NCBI GenBank assembly: GCA_023131835.1
Contig: JAGLZA010000197.1
Span: 1-44,121 of the forward strand
Direction: 5' to 3'
Length of the DNA: 44,121 nucleotides
Origin: Caldifarciminota bacterium
GTDB taxonomy: Bacteria > Hydrothermota > UBA3072
Shown here: one piece after another, positions 1 to 8,245 of the stretch
Numbering within the stretch: the stretch's first letter is position 1
Layout of the letters: each line of letters begins with the position of its first letter
The notes under the pieces: model-generated
Databases searched by the model: none
Told to the model about the DNA's origin: nothing
The model's input: only the letters and a program-made list of their open reading frames with translations
Program-made: the position numbers and the translations under genes

Positions 1-2469
1 TATCCTTTCAGGGAGATTATCCGCACCTTTATCGATCAAGAAGGGTTAGAGAGTATCAAGGAGATACCTGATGCTTATCAGATTGAACTGACTAAGATAG
101 TGCCAGAGTTATCCGATAAATCACCCCTAAAAAAGGGTATCCTTGTGGTAGATAAGTTCAGGCTCTTTGAGGGCGTCAGGAGACTATTGAAATTAGAGTG
201 TTCAACAGCACCTTTATTTGTATCAATAGATAATGCCAACTGGGCAGATGATGTCTCTCTGGAACTTCTTCACTATTTAGTAAGGACTCTAAAGGAAAGT
301 CCTGTTTTCTTCTTTCTGGTTTACCGTATTGAGGAGGCGACTGATAGTTTCTTCAAGAAGATATTGCACCTGATGGCACGTGAGAGTCTATACGGAAATA
401 TAGAACTTGAACCATTAAAGATTGCTGATGTTGCCAGAATGCTTTCATTTATTATAGACAGTGGTCCATCGAGTGAACTCACCGATTATATATTCAAGGA
501 GACCGGTGGTAATCCATTCTTCATTGAGGAGTTGATGAAATCCCTTGAGGCGGATGATGCTCTTTTTTGGAATGAAGAGAAGTGGCTATTTGATGCAGAT
601 AAGAAGGTTGTCATTCCTGATTCTATTGAGGGTGTTGTTGAGAGAAAGGTGGGTATGTTGAAGAGAGAGGCTTATGATGTAATAGAGTATGCTTCAGTCA
701 TCGGGAGAGAGTTTACCTTTGCTTTTCTTAAGGAAATAACCCGAATGAATGAGGGTGAACTCTTTGATTTAATGGATAAGATACTGGAGATGAGGTTATT
801 GCAAGAGAGTAGTGGAGAGTGTTACTGTTTCACTGAGGCAATAATAAGGGAGATAATCTATCAGCGGATACAGGGGGTAAAACTAAAGCATTATCATCAG
901 AGAGTTGGTGAAGAACTATTGAATCTTTATAAAGGCCGCACCCGGGAAGCAGTAGAGGAATTATCCCATCATTTCTATTTAGCAGGAGATAGCGAGAGGG
1001 CAATAGAGTATTCAATAATTGCTGGAGATAGAGCAAAAGATGTTTACGCAAATCGTGATGCTATAAGATTTTATACCAGGGCGATTGAGTATTTACCTGA
1101 GAGTGAAATTGATGAGAAGGAAATAAAAGAAGTCGAATGTCTGAAGAAGAGAGCTGAGGTATTAAATTTGATTGGAGAAAATGAGAAAGCAGTATCAGAT
1201 GTAAATACTGCAATTAATAAGGCAAAGGCAACAGGTAATAGAAAATTGGAAGCCGATTGTCTTATTATGTTATGCAGGATTTATCAGGATACAGCACAGT
1301 ATAACGAAGCTGCACAGAAGGCAGAAATAGCACTCGAGATTTATCGAGATCTAAACAATAGAGAGGGTGAGGCATTAACTCTCAGAGATATCGCTACTGT
1401 TTATTTCTACATTGGTAAATATTCAACCTCATTAGAATATTATCAACATTCATTAAAAATAAGAGAACAAATTGAAGATCGAAAGGGTGAGGCACAAAGC
1501 CTTAATAACATCGGTGTTGTTCATGATCATCTTGGTAATTATCCTAAGGCATTGGAATTGTACGAGCGTTCATTAAAAATAGTCAAAGAAATTGGTGATC
1601 TCAAACTTGAGTCAGCAATTCTCAACAATATTGGCCTTGTCAATCAAAATTTTGGCAATTATTCTGAGGCGTTGGAATTTTACCAGCGTTCATTAAAAAT
1701 AATGGAGGAAATTGGTCACCGCAGAGGTGAGGCACAAATTCTTAACAATATTGGCAGTATCTATCACAATCTTAGCGAATATTCCGAGGCACTGGAGTTT
1801 TACCGAAGTGCATTAAAAATAATGAGAGAAACCAGCAATCGCCAAGCCGAAGCAACAATTCTCTATAATATCGGTATTATTATTCATAATCTTGGTGACT
1901 ATTCTAAAGCTCTGGAGTTTTACCAGCGTTCATTAAAAATAACCGAAGAGATTGGTGATCGCAAAATCGAGGCGGCAAATCTTCTAAGTATTGGTGGTAT
2001 ATATACTGAAACAGACGATTTTTTAGCAGCTGAAAAACATCTCCACAAAGCATACTCCATCGCTAAAGAAATAAAATCAAAACTACTTCAAACCTATGTC
2101 CTGCTGGGTCGCACCTCACTCTATTTAGAGAAAGATAATCCCGCTGAAGCAGAGAAAACGTTAGAGCAGCTTTTATCTCTTGCAGATGAACTCGGCTCAA
2201 AAGAAGTAACAGCTGAAACATTGTACTTTTATGGTCGCTTTCACACAAAAAAGAAGAAATGGGATAAGGCAAAATCTTCTTTTGAAGAATCAATAAAAAT
2301 TTTTGAAAAAATCAAGAATAAATATAACATTGGACAGGTTTATTATTATCAGGGTTTAATGTATGAGGAATCTGGTGATAAAACCAATGCAAAGGAACGT
2401 TACACGAAAGCAAGGGAAATCTTCAAGGAAATGGGTGCAAAGGGATGGATTGAAAAGTTGAAGAAATAA
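1..2469 (+). CDS. AAA-type ATPase/TPR regulatory protein, 5'-truncated by the window edge
   Basis: The frame is open from base 1, so this is the last 822 or so codons of a longer gene; the GTG at 100 is only an internal codon. Visible residues 1-300 resemble the C-terminal half of the AAA_16-type ATPase module found in large kinase/adenylate-cyclase or LuxR-like regulators. A Walker-B-like stretch (LFVSIDNANWAD, about residues 72-83) precedes a GNPFFIEEL-type motif typical of that group. Walker A would lie upstream, outside the window. From about residue 340 to the end there are tandem TPRs, several of the 40-residue kind with LNNIG and EFYQRSLKI signatures. The repeats are similar even at DNA level (about 1480-1980). 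It is probably a cytoplasmic signalling protein; the N-terminal output domain cannot be seen. A UUCG hairpin follows the stop. Confidence 0.85.
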   Translation, partial: YPFREIIRTFIDQEGLESIKEIPDAYQIELTKIVPELSDKSPLKKGILVVDKFRLFEGVRRLLKLECSTAPLFVSIDNANWADDVSLELLHYLVRTLKESPVFFFLVYRIEEATDSFFKKILHLMARESLYGNIELEPLKIADVARMLSFIIDSGPSSELTDYIFKETGGNPFFIEELMKSLEADDALFWNEEKWLFDADKKVVIPDSIEGVVERKVGMLKREAYDVIEYASVIGREFTFAFLKEITRMNEGELFDLMDKILEMRLLQESSGECYCFTEAIIREIIYQRIQGVKLKHYHQRVGEELLNLYKGRTREAVEELSHHFYLAGDSERAIEYSIIAGDRAKDVYANRDAIRFYTRAIEYLPESEIDEKEIKEVECLKKRAEVLNLIGENEKAVSDVNTAINKAKATGNRKLEADCLIMLCRIYQDTAQYNEAAQKAEIALEIYRDLNNREGEALTLRDIATVYFYIGKYSTSLEYYQHSLKIREQIEDRKGEAQSLNNIGVVHDHLGNYPKALELYERSLKIVKEIGDLKLESAILNNIGLVNQNFGNYSEALEFYQRSLKIMEEIGHRRGEAQILNNIGSIYHNLSEYSEALEFYRSALKIMRETSNRQAEATILYNIGIIIHNLGDYSKALEFYQRSLKITEEIGDRKIEAANLLSIGGIYTETDDFLAAEKHLHKAYSIAKEIKSKLLQTYVLLGRTSLYLEKDNPAEAEKTLEQLLSLADELGSKEVTAETLYFYGRFHTKKKKWDKAKSSFEESIKIFEKIKNKYNIGQVYYYQGLMYEESGDKTNAKERYTKAREIFKEMGAKGWIEKLKK

Positions 2470-2471
2470 AT

Positions 2472-2491
2472 AATCAATCTTCGGATTGATT
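2472..2491 (+). terminator. UUCG-capped hairpin just after the TPR gene
   Basis: A perfect 8-bp stem (AATCAATC / GATTGATT) closed by a TTCG tetraloop starts 3 bases after the stop codon of the TPR gene. There is no downstream T-run, so it may be an RNA 3'-end stabiliser or a weak terminator rather than a classical intrinsic terminator. Confidence 0.35.
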
Positions 2492-2715
2492 GTGGACGCC
2501 GTAAATTCACAAACCAAAGATGAAAATGTGATATTTTTCCTAATAATTAAATGTGACATATTGCTTTGGAATAACAGCGTAGGAAAACTGCTGTCTGCCT
2601 CCCAAATTTTTATGCCTAAGCACTGTAAATACAGTAATTGTAAAGTTTAACAATAAATTCTCCTTTTCTCCCTTTCTTCCTCTAAAAAAACCATAAATAA
2701 AGGGAATTGGTGGGG

Positions 2716-2752
2716 CTTTGCGAACTTCGCTTAGTTTTGCGTGCTTTGCGAG
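2716..2752. repeat. Degenerate short tandem array (CTTTGCG-like unit)
   Basis: The words CTTTGCG, ACTTCGC, TTTTGCG and CTTTGCG recur every 9-11 bases inside the intergenic gap. It belongs to the set of short, gap-specific periodic arrays seen elsewhere in the window (31793, 36564, 36737, 39251, 42112, 42315, 42395). Confidence 0.6.
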
Positions 2753-2825
2753 AAAAAAATGGGGGGTAGTGTGCTGTGGTTAGAAATTGACAAATAGCTT
2801 TTGGGGCTGGTGCCCAAAGATGTAG

Positions 2826-2966
2826 AGTCGTAGGGCAAGGCTTTATTTGAGCAACAGTCCTTTTGATGATGAATCTATTAAAGTTGATATAATAATAAGG
2901 GAGAGGGTTGCGAATCAGAAGGAGTTATATACATTTATTTATCATAATGGCAGCATAAAATGTTAG
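2826..2966 (+). pseudogene. Possible short coding relic
   Basis: An open frame of 46 codons ending in TAG. Its composition looks protein-like (for example the stretch IIRERVANQKELYTFIYHNG), but it begins directly after a stop, has no ATG/GTG start near a ribosome-binding site, and matches no family I recognise. It could be the tail of a decayed gene or chance. Confidence 0.2.
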
Positions 2967-2997
2967 TTATAAAAACTATTAATATAAGGAGGTGAGG

Positions 2998-4518
2998 ATG
3001 CAAATCATTAGAGGTTTTGACTTATTTATTGTAATTGCTTATCTTGCTCTTATTCCACTTTTTGGTGTGTTTTTTAAACGGTATGTAAAAACAAGTAAGG
3101 ATTATTTCCTGGCGGGTAGAATGCTTCCTTTCTGGGTAATCGGCATGTCTTTGATTGGCACTAACATTGGAGCATATGATTATATAGGCGCAGCTGGAGG
3201 TGCGTATCGTTTTGGTTTAGTTCAGGCCAATTATGAATGGATTGGAGCAATTCCTGCAATGGTGCTTGCTTCTTTACTCTTTATTCCTTTTTACTGGAAG
3301 AGCGGAGTATATACTGTGCCAGAATTTTTGGGTAAGCGCTACAGTACAGCGGTAAGAACAATTGAAGCTATATTATGGACTGCCTTTTTGGCCTCTGTTC
3401 TGGGAATATTCTTCTGGGCAAGTGGATTGATGTTACACACCTATTTAGGATGGAACCTTCGGTTTAGTATTTATCTAATTGCCGTTATTGTAGCAATTTA
3501 CACTGTAACAGGTGGGTTAGCGGCAGTAGCAATGACTGATGTTGTGCAAATGTTAGTAATGTTTATTGGCGGATTGGCGGTATTGATAATAGGTTTCAAT
3601 TTAACTGGTGGATGGACTGGATTGGTAAATATGATTCAACCTACCCATCCACAACATTTCCAGTTATTTCTTCCACTGGATCATCCTCAATATCCATGGT
3701 TGGGAGTACTGTTTGGTTTGGGATTAGTTCTTTCCCCTGCATGGTGGTGTTGTCATCAGGCAATTATCCAAAGAACCCTTGGAGCAAAAAGTGCATGGGA
3801 TGCAAAAGCCTCGATGATGGGTGCTGCTTTCCTTAAAATGTTAGTACCCTTATTAGTAATTATACCAGGGTTTTTTGCTCTGGCTTTGTGTAAAGACCCT
3901 TCGGCGATCACGAATCCTGACCAGGCTTTTCCCTGGGTTATGCGTAACCTATTACCTGTAGGATTAAGTGGATTGGTTTTTGCCAGTTTTATAGCAGCTC
4001 TTCTTTCTTCAATGGATTCTACTATAAATTCAACTGCTACTATCTTGACCAGGGATATTTACCAGAAGTTTTTCAGGAAAGAAGCATCAGATAAACACTA
4101 TTTGTTATTCGGTAGAGTAATAACTATAATCCTTGTAGCATGGGGTGTAATTTTTGCTCCGGTAACCAATAAATTCCCTGGAATATACGTTGCAATGCAG
4201 ACCCTTCTTTCCTATTTCCAGGGACCGACATTTGCGACTGTTTTATTAGGCATTATCTGGAGTAGAGCTAATAGATGGGGCGGGTTGATTGGACTTGTGG
4301 GTGGAGTAGGAATTTCCGTTGGTCTTAGTATAAGTGGGATGAATTTTCTCTATGTTGCATGGTGGTCATTTGTAGGTTCTTTGATTTTAAACATTGTGGT
4401 AAGTTTATTAACGAAGCCAGAACCTTTAGAGAAAATACGGGGGCTTGTATATGGGTTTGTTATAAAAGACCATTCAACACAGAAGTTGTTAAAGAAAAGA
4501 GCAGAAGGAGGAAAATAA
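2998..4518 (+). CDS. Sodium:solute symporter (SSS family), probable Na+/galactose transporter
   Basis: A 506-residue inner-membrane protein with about 13-14 hydrophobic helices, the usual size for the SSS/SGLT family. It shows the family's N-terminal GTNIGAYDYIGAAG region, the GGLAAVAMTDVVQ segment in the middle, and the serine-rich SSMDSTINSTATIL helix (about residues 330-350), where the conserved sodium site sits in vSGLT. Substrate is inferred from the neighbours: galT, galK and a mutarotase follow on the same strand. The start is ATG 2998 rather than GTG 2992, because AAGGAGG (2986-2992) overlaps the GTG and lies 5 bases before the ATG. The stop overlaps the next gene's start (TAATG), so translation is coupled to the small downstream genes. 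Confidence 0.9.
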   Translation: MQIIRGFDLFIVIAYLALIPLFGVFFKRYVKTSKDYFLAGRMLPFWVIGMSLIGTNIGAYDYIGAAGGAYRFGLVQANYEWIGAIPAMVLASLLFIPFYWKSGVYTVPEFLGKRYSTAVRTIEAILWTAFLASVLGIFFWASGLMLHTYLGWNLRFSIYLIAVIVAIYTVTGGLAAVAMTDVVQMLVMFIGGLAVLIIGFNLTGGWTGLVNMIQPTHPQHFQLFLPLDHPQYPWLGVLFGLGLVLSPAWWCCHQAIIQRTLGAKSAWDAKASMMGAAFLKMLVPLLVIIPGFFALALCKDPSAITNPDQAFPWVMRNLLPVGLSGLVFASFIAALLSSMDSTINSTATILTRDIYQKFFRKEASDKHYLLFGRVITIILVAWGVIFAPVTNKFPGIYVAMQTLLSYFQGPTFATVLLGIIWSRANRWGGLIGLVGGVGISVGLSISGMNFLYVAWWSFVGSLILNIVVSLLTKPEPLEKIRGLVYGFVIKDHSTQKLLKKRAEGGK

Positions 4519-4724
4519 TGGATTTGGCGAAAATTCCAATGTACTGGGGATTAATTGTTTCAGTAATTATTTTTGTAGGGATAGCCATTTGGGCAGTTCT
4601 TAATCCAAGGGAGTATATCTATGAGGGAGCAGAGAATAGAGCACGTTGGCGAGACTTGAGGATATGGGCAGCTGTTCTTATGGGAATACAAATAGCGATA
4701 CATGTTATCTGGGGAGGTAGATAA
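4518..4724 (+). CDS. Small membrane protein coupled to the symporter
   Basis: A 68-residue protein starting at ATG 4518, which overlaps the symporter stop in TAATG, with AAGGAGG 6 bases upstream. It has a hydrophobic helix near the N-terminus (YWGLIVSVIIFVGIAIWAVL), a charged loop (NRARWRDLR) and a second hydrophobic helix at the C-terminus, so it is likely an integral inner-membrane protein. I recognise no named family. Its position and TAATG junctions on both sides suggest an accessory subunit of the SSS transporter, comparable in layout to the small partners of some other SSS carriers; that role is inference. An earlier in-frame ATG at 4359 lies inside the symporter gene and lacks a ribosome-binding site. 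Confidence 0.8.
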   Translation: MDLAKIPMYWGLIVSVIIFVGIAIWAVLNPREYIYEGAENRARWRDLRIWAAVLMGIQIAIHVIWGGR

Positions 4725-4960
4725 TGGCAGAGAAAGAGATCAGTAAAAAAGAAGATTTTGAACCTCTGCAAACTATAGGAATTTTCTGGAGTGTATTCGG
4801 TATATTAATTCTGATCGGAATTTTATTTTCCACGTCCCTCTTAGGGAAAATGGCCAACGGAATATGTGGGGGAATTCTTCTTATCACTGGATTAAGCTGT
4901 TATTTTAGGGGGACTATAAACAAGAGAAGAAGGTTAGAAAAACTCAAAAGAACAAAGTGA
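4724..4960 (+). CDS. Small two-helix membrane protein
   Basis: A 78-residue protein whose ATG overlaps the previous stop (TAATG), with GGGAGG 6 bases before it. The N-terminus is charged (about residues 1-18), followed by two hydrophobic helices (about 20-40 and 44-60) and a strongly basic tail rich in Lys and Arg. It is probably an inner-membrane protein with a cytoplasmic basic C-terminus. It belongs to the symporter operon and matches no family I recognise; a transporter-associated role is inferred from coupling alone. Confidence 0.75.
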   Translation: MAEKEISKKEDFEPLQTIGIFWSVFGILILIGILFSTSLLGKMANGICGGILLITGLSCYFRGTINKRRRLEKLKRTK

Positions 4961-5475
4961 ATTTTGTCGAACCGGTTATAAGTGAACAAAAAGCAGAAGA
5001 GATTTTCTCTAAAAAGAGAAATTTCTTTCACCGATCACCAGGTGAAATAACAAAATTAGAATTAATCTATCTCCCTAATTACACCTTCAAATTAACTGTC
5101 AGAACAAAAAAGAGTGAACAAGAGGTTTATGTTTCTGTAGATGGAATAAAAGGAACCTTTGCCTTTTTGGATTTAGAAAATGTTAACCTTACAAAAGAAG
5201 GGAGTACTCCTTTTGATTTCGAACTTTCTCAAGATATTGCAGAAAAAATAGCTAAGGATGAGTATAGAGGAATAATTTTACAATCCGGCCTACAAGCAAA
5301 AATACCGGCAGAAATAAAAAATATAAAAAGGTTTATGGCAATGTATTATCCTTACTGGATTTGTTACTACAAAAAAGGAGATTTATATAATTTTTCGGTT
5401 CTGGATGCAGTAAATGGAAAACTACAGGGCATTAAAATGAAACCTGTTTTCCTACAAGCATTCAGCCAAAAATAA
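4957..5475 (+). CDS. Hypothetical cytoplasmic protein of the symporter operon
   Basis: A 172-residue protein with no signal peptide or membrane helix. It starts at a GTG that overlaps the preceding stop (GTGA), so it is the fourth translationally coupled gene of the symporter unit. Two related halves seem possible: a strand-rich block with IYLPNYTFKLTV (about residues 34-48) and a later block with YYPYWICYY and a VLDAVNGKLQG ending (about 130-155). The second is reminiscent of PepSY-like or 'membrane-associated YPYW' strands, but I cannot assign a family. A soluble regulator or subunit of the transporter is a guess from context. Confidence 0.75.
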   Translation: MNFVEPVISEQKAEEIFSKKRNFFHRSPGEITKLELIYLPNYTFKLTVRTKKSEQEVYVSVDGIKGTFAFLDLENVNLTKEGSTPFDFELSQDIAEKIAKDEYRGIILQSGLQAKIPAEIKNIKRFMAMYYPYWICYYKKGDLYNFSVLDAVNGKLQGIKMKPVFLQAFSQK

Positions 5476-5516
5476 AGATTAAAAAGATGATGGAAACTAC
5501 ATAAACTAATATAGTC

Positions 5517-5544
5517 TTGCATAGTTTTATAAATACTTTAAAAT
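5517..5544 (+). promoter_or_regulatory. Candidate promoter of galT-galK
   Basis: TTGCAT (5517-5522) and TAAAAT (5539-5544) are separated by 16 bases in the AT-rich gap between the symporter operon and galT. The match to a sigma-70 consensus is only moderate; the galT start is about 60 bases downstream. Confidence 0.3.
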
Positions 5545-5606
5545 GGTAAAAATACGGAGTAAGCAATACAAATTATTATATAAAGATTTAGTCATAGGAG
5601 AATATA

Positions 5607-6593
5607 ATGTATGAATTAAGATGGAATCCAGTATTAAAATGGTGGGTAATGGTATCTTCAGAAAGGCAAAATAGACCACTTACTCCCGAGGACTACTGCC
5701 CTTTCTGCCCAGAATCTGATAAGGTCCCTGATGATTACGTTGTGCTTTCTTACCCAAATGACTGGCCTATTTTGAGAGAAGACCCCCCTGAAGTTTCACC
5801 TGAAGGATCTCCAATATACAAAAGGGCAAAATCGTATGGGAAATGCGAGGTTATTCTCTATTCGCCGAACCACAATACTTCTCTTGGTGAACTATCTTTA
5901 GAACAGATCGAAAAGCTATTTGAACTCTGGGTAGAACGTTATAATGAACTTGGTAACAAGGAGTTTATAAAATACGTTTTTATATTCGAAAATAGAGGGA
6001 AGGAAGTGGGAGTTACCATTGCTCACCCTCATGGACAGATTTACGGATTTCCTTTTATTCCCAAAAAGATAGAAGTTGAATTAGAATCTTGTAAGGAATA
6101 CTTTGTAAAAGAGAAAAAATGTCTTTATTGCCAAATATTAGAAGAAGAATTAAGATTAAAAGATAGAATTGTTGATGAAAATGAATCTTTTGTTACCTTC
6201 GTTCCTTTTTTTGCGGATTACCCTTACCAGGTATTTATTATACCCCGAGAGCACCGATTATCAATAAATGACTTCGATGAAAAAGAGAAAAAACATTTCT
6301 GCAGATCAATAAAAAGGATTGTACAAACGTATGATAAATTATTTGATAGGGTATTTCCATATATGATGTGTTTCCACCAGAAACCAACCGATGGTAAGGA
6401 TTATCCTTATTACCATTTCCATGTTGAATTCTATCCCCCTTTGCGAAATCACTACACCCAGAAGTTTAATGCAAGTTCTGAAACAGGCTCATGGACACAT
6501 GGAAATCCCACTTCTCCAGAAGAGAAGGCCAAAGAGTTAGGAAACATAATGGAGAATTTAAAGGAGGAAAAAAATAATAAAAAAAAGAGTTGA
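5607..6593 (+). CDS. galT: Galactose-1-phosphate uridylyltransferase
   Basis: Transfers UMP between UDP-glucose and galactose-1-phosphate in the Leloir pathway, in the cytoplasm. The 328 residues match the family size. The HIT-type active site HPHGQ (about residues 140-144) is present, with the second His as the nucleophile of the family. A CPFC pair (Cys31, Cys34) matches the metal-binding pair of GalT enzymes; a further CLYC pair lies near residues 172-175. The C-terminal half has the second HIT-like domain, with an HFHVEFYPP strand. The weak AGGAG site 6 bases upstream supports ATG 5607. The 3' end is A-rich and overlaps the start of galK by about 20 bases, so the two are co-translated. 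Confidence 0.95.
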   Translation: MYELRWNPVLKWWVMVSSERQNRPLTPEDYCPFCPESDKVPDDYVVLSYPNDWPILREDPPEVSPEGSPIYKRAKSYGKCEVILYSPNHNTSLGELSLEQIEKLFELWVERYNELGNKEFIKYVFIFENRGKEVGVTIAHPHGQIYGFPFIPKKIEVELESCKEYFVKEKKCLYCQILEEELRLKDRIVDENESFVTFVPFFADYPYQVFIIPREHRLSINDFDEKEKKHFCRSIKRIVQTYDKLFDRVFPYMMCFHQKPTDGKDYPYYHFHVEFYPPLRNHYTQKFNASSETGSWTHGNPTSPEEKAKELGNIMENLKEEKNNKKKS

Positions 6594-7746
6594 AAATCTA
6601 AAAGAAGAATTTAGGAAAAGGTTTGGAGATAAAAACCAAATTCGAATCTTCAACGCTCCCGGAAGGATAAATCTCATTGGAGAACATACCGATTATAACG
6701 GTGGTCTTGTTCTACCAGCAGCGATTGATAAAAGTATCCTGGCGATTGGGAGAGCCAGGGAAGATAGAATATTAAATTTAAAATCGATGAATTTTGAGAA
6801 AGAAATTTCCATCTCTCTGGACGAGATCAAGTATAGAAAAGAAGATGGTTGGACGAATTATCCCAAGGGAGTTGCCTGGGTGTTAGAAAGAGAGGGACTC
6901 CAATTAAAAGGTGCTGATGTAATTTTTGAAGGAAATATTCCTGTCGAAAGTGGTTTATCTTCATCTGCTGCTATTGAAGTGGTATCTATGCTAACTTTTT
7001 TAAATTTGTCAAATAAAAATCTACCACCAGAGAAAATTGCTCTTTTATCCAGAAAAGCAGAAAATGAATTTGTAGGAGTGAGCTGTGGAATTATGGATCA
7101 ATTTATCATCACTTTCGGGAAGAAGAATCATGCTTTACTCATTGATTGCAAGATACTGGATTATAAATTAGTTCCCTTTCGTAATGAAGGAAGCGTTTTA
7201 ATTGTAGGGAACACAAGGGTAAAAAGAGGCTTAACTAATTCGGAATACAATAAAAGAGTAGAGGAATGCACGGAAGGTCTTGAAATCCTTAAGAATAATA
7301 TATGCCGTCGAGATATAGAATGCCTGGGTGATATCACAATAGAAGAATTTAATCAATATAAAAAGAAGCTCCATTCTCCCATAGAGAAACGATGTGAGCA
7401 CGTAATAAATGAGAATGAAAGAGTTAAACAGGCAGTGGATTGTCTGGGAAAAGGTGACTTAGAGAATTTAGGTAATTTACTCAATGATTCTCATTATTCC
7501 TTAAGAGATCTTTATGAGGTTAGTTGTAAGGAATTAGATGTAATGGTAGAGGCAGCTTTAAAAATAAAAGGAGTTTTGGGGGCAAGAATGACGGGTGCAG
7601 GTTTTGGCGGATGTATGATTGCACTCGTAGATGAAAAATCCAAAGAGGAATTTGTAGAAAAAGTGGGTAAAGAATACGAGAGGAAGATTGGTATAAAGTG
7701 CGAGTTCTATATCTGTAAGGTCGAAAATGGTGCCCAAGAAATTTAA
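6574..7746 (+). CDS. galK: Galactokinase, apparently with an ATA start codon
   Basis: Phosphorylates galactose to galactose-1-phosphate with ATP. The galactokinase signature GRINLIGEHTDYNGG lies at about residues 30-44, the GHMP ATP-binding GLSSSAA motif at about 127-133, the catalytic-Asp region CGIMDQF at about 172, and the GARMTGAGFGG glycine-rich motif near the C-terminus. All are needed, so the first ATG of the frame (6787) is too late: it would delete the signature. Upstream of 6787 there is no in-frame ATG, GTG or TTG back to the stop at 6559. AAGGAGG (6561-6567) sits 6 bases before ATA 6574, the spacing used by other genes here. From that ATA the length is 390 residues, normal for GalK. 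A base error, or slippage on the A-runs joining it to galT, are alternatives. Confidence 0.85.
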   Translation: MIKKRVENLKEEFRKRFGDKNQIRIFNAPGRINLIGEHTDYNGGLVLPAAIDKSILAIGRAREDRILNLKSMNFEKEISISLDEIKYRKEDGWTNYPKGVAWVLEREGLQLKGADVIFEGNIPVESGLSSSAAIEVVSMLTFLNLSNKNLPPEKIALLSRKAENEFVGVSCGIMDQFIITFGKKNHALLIDCKILDYKLVPFRNEGSVLIVGNTRVKRGLTNSEYNKRVEECTEGLEILKNNICRRDIECLGDITIEEFNQYKKKLHSPIEKRCEHVINENERVKQAVDCLGKGDLENLGNLLNDSHYSLRDLYEVSCKELDVMVEAALKIKGVLGARMTGAGFGGCMIALVDEKSKEEFVEKVGKEYERKIGIKCEFYICKVENGAQEI

Positions 7747-8245
7747 TCCACTCTAAGTGGTGAGACCTTTCAAATTGTCAATATCTTCAGTGCCATTTAA
7801 CATTCAATCTTTGAGGTTGTCCCAAAGTTGTATGATAGACTGTTTAAAAAGCAGGTGTATTTTTATGATTAGTTGCTCGGTAATATCGTTCAGAAAGCGA
7901 GGTCAATTTCCCCAGCGAGGAAATTGTGGCTCCCGCTCTCGGCCTCCGAGAGGGTTTCTAAACGATATCACCTCGCACTAATCGACATATACTCTCAAGC
8001 TCGGAGTTTGACAGTATGATATTTTATCCATTAATTTTTGCTAAATATATAATGTCTTATCTGTCTAACTCCGAGCGTAGCAACTCCAGAATTTACACTA
8101 AATCATACAACTTTGGGACAATGCCCAATTTTTATTGATAAAATCCCAAGGCATATTGCATTATTCAAAAGATCGTATATCATTCTATTAAATATAAGCT
8201 TGAATTTAATTTATACTTGTTGAATTAAGAAAAAAGGAGGCAAAA
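7747..8245. other. Gap between galK and galM
   Basis: About 500 bases without a supported gene. Most of it is the 305-bp inverted-repeat element at 7817-8121. The remaining about 120 bases before galM are AT-rich, with no clear promoter. Confidence 0.7.
7817..8121. mobile_element. MITE-like element with perfect 20-bp terminal inverted repeats (copy A)
   Basis: The ends are perfect inverted repeats: TTGTCCCAAAGTTGTATGAT at 7817-7836 and its complement at 8102-8121. The interior has no credible gene but folds strongly. AATTTCC...GGAAATT brackets about 7907-7926, CTCTCGG/CCGAGAG is a tight hairpin at about 7935-7952, and a 15-bp stem with one mismatch joins 7999-8013 to 8062-8076. Size, non-coding content and inverted ends fit a non-autonomous transposable element mobilised in trans. 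No clear target duplication was seen at the flanks. A related, left-truncated copy lies at about 31515-31898. Confidence 0.7.

Larger units (their letters stand above)
2470..2997. other. Gap before the symporter operon
   Basis: About 530 bases without a convincing gene. It holds the UUCG hairpin at its start, a degenerate TTTGCG-type tandem array at 2716-2752, and a 46-codon open stretch at 2826-2966. The open stretch has no good start codon and looks like a relic or chance frame. A TTGACA lies at 2787-2792, but no matching -10 is seen at the right distance. Confidence 0.6.

Noticed and set aside
1440-1990. Tandem DNA repeats that could be read as an array element
   Set aside because: They follow TPR units in a coding frame; spacing is the 40-codon protein repeat.
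2992-2997. GTG start for the symporter
   Set aside because: The GTG overlaps the AAGGAGG ribosome-binding site; ATG 2998 is 5 bases downstream of it.
6787-7746. galK starting at ATG 6787
   Set aside because: It would delete the galactokinase signature, which is encoded in frame just upstream.
7757-7981. 74-codon frame after galK
   Set aside because: Lies within the inverted-repeat element, has no ribosome-binding site, and the encoded sequence is not protein-like.
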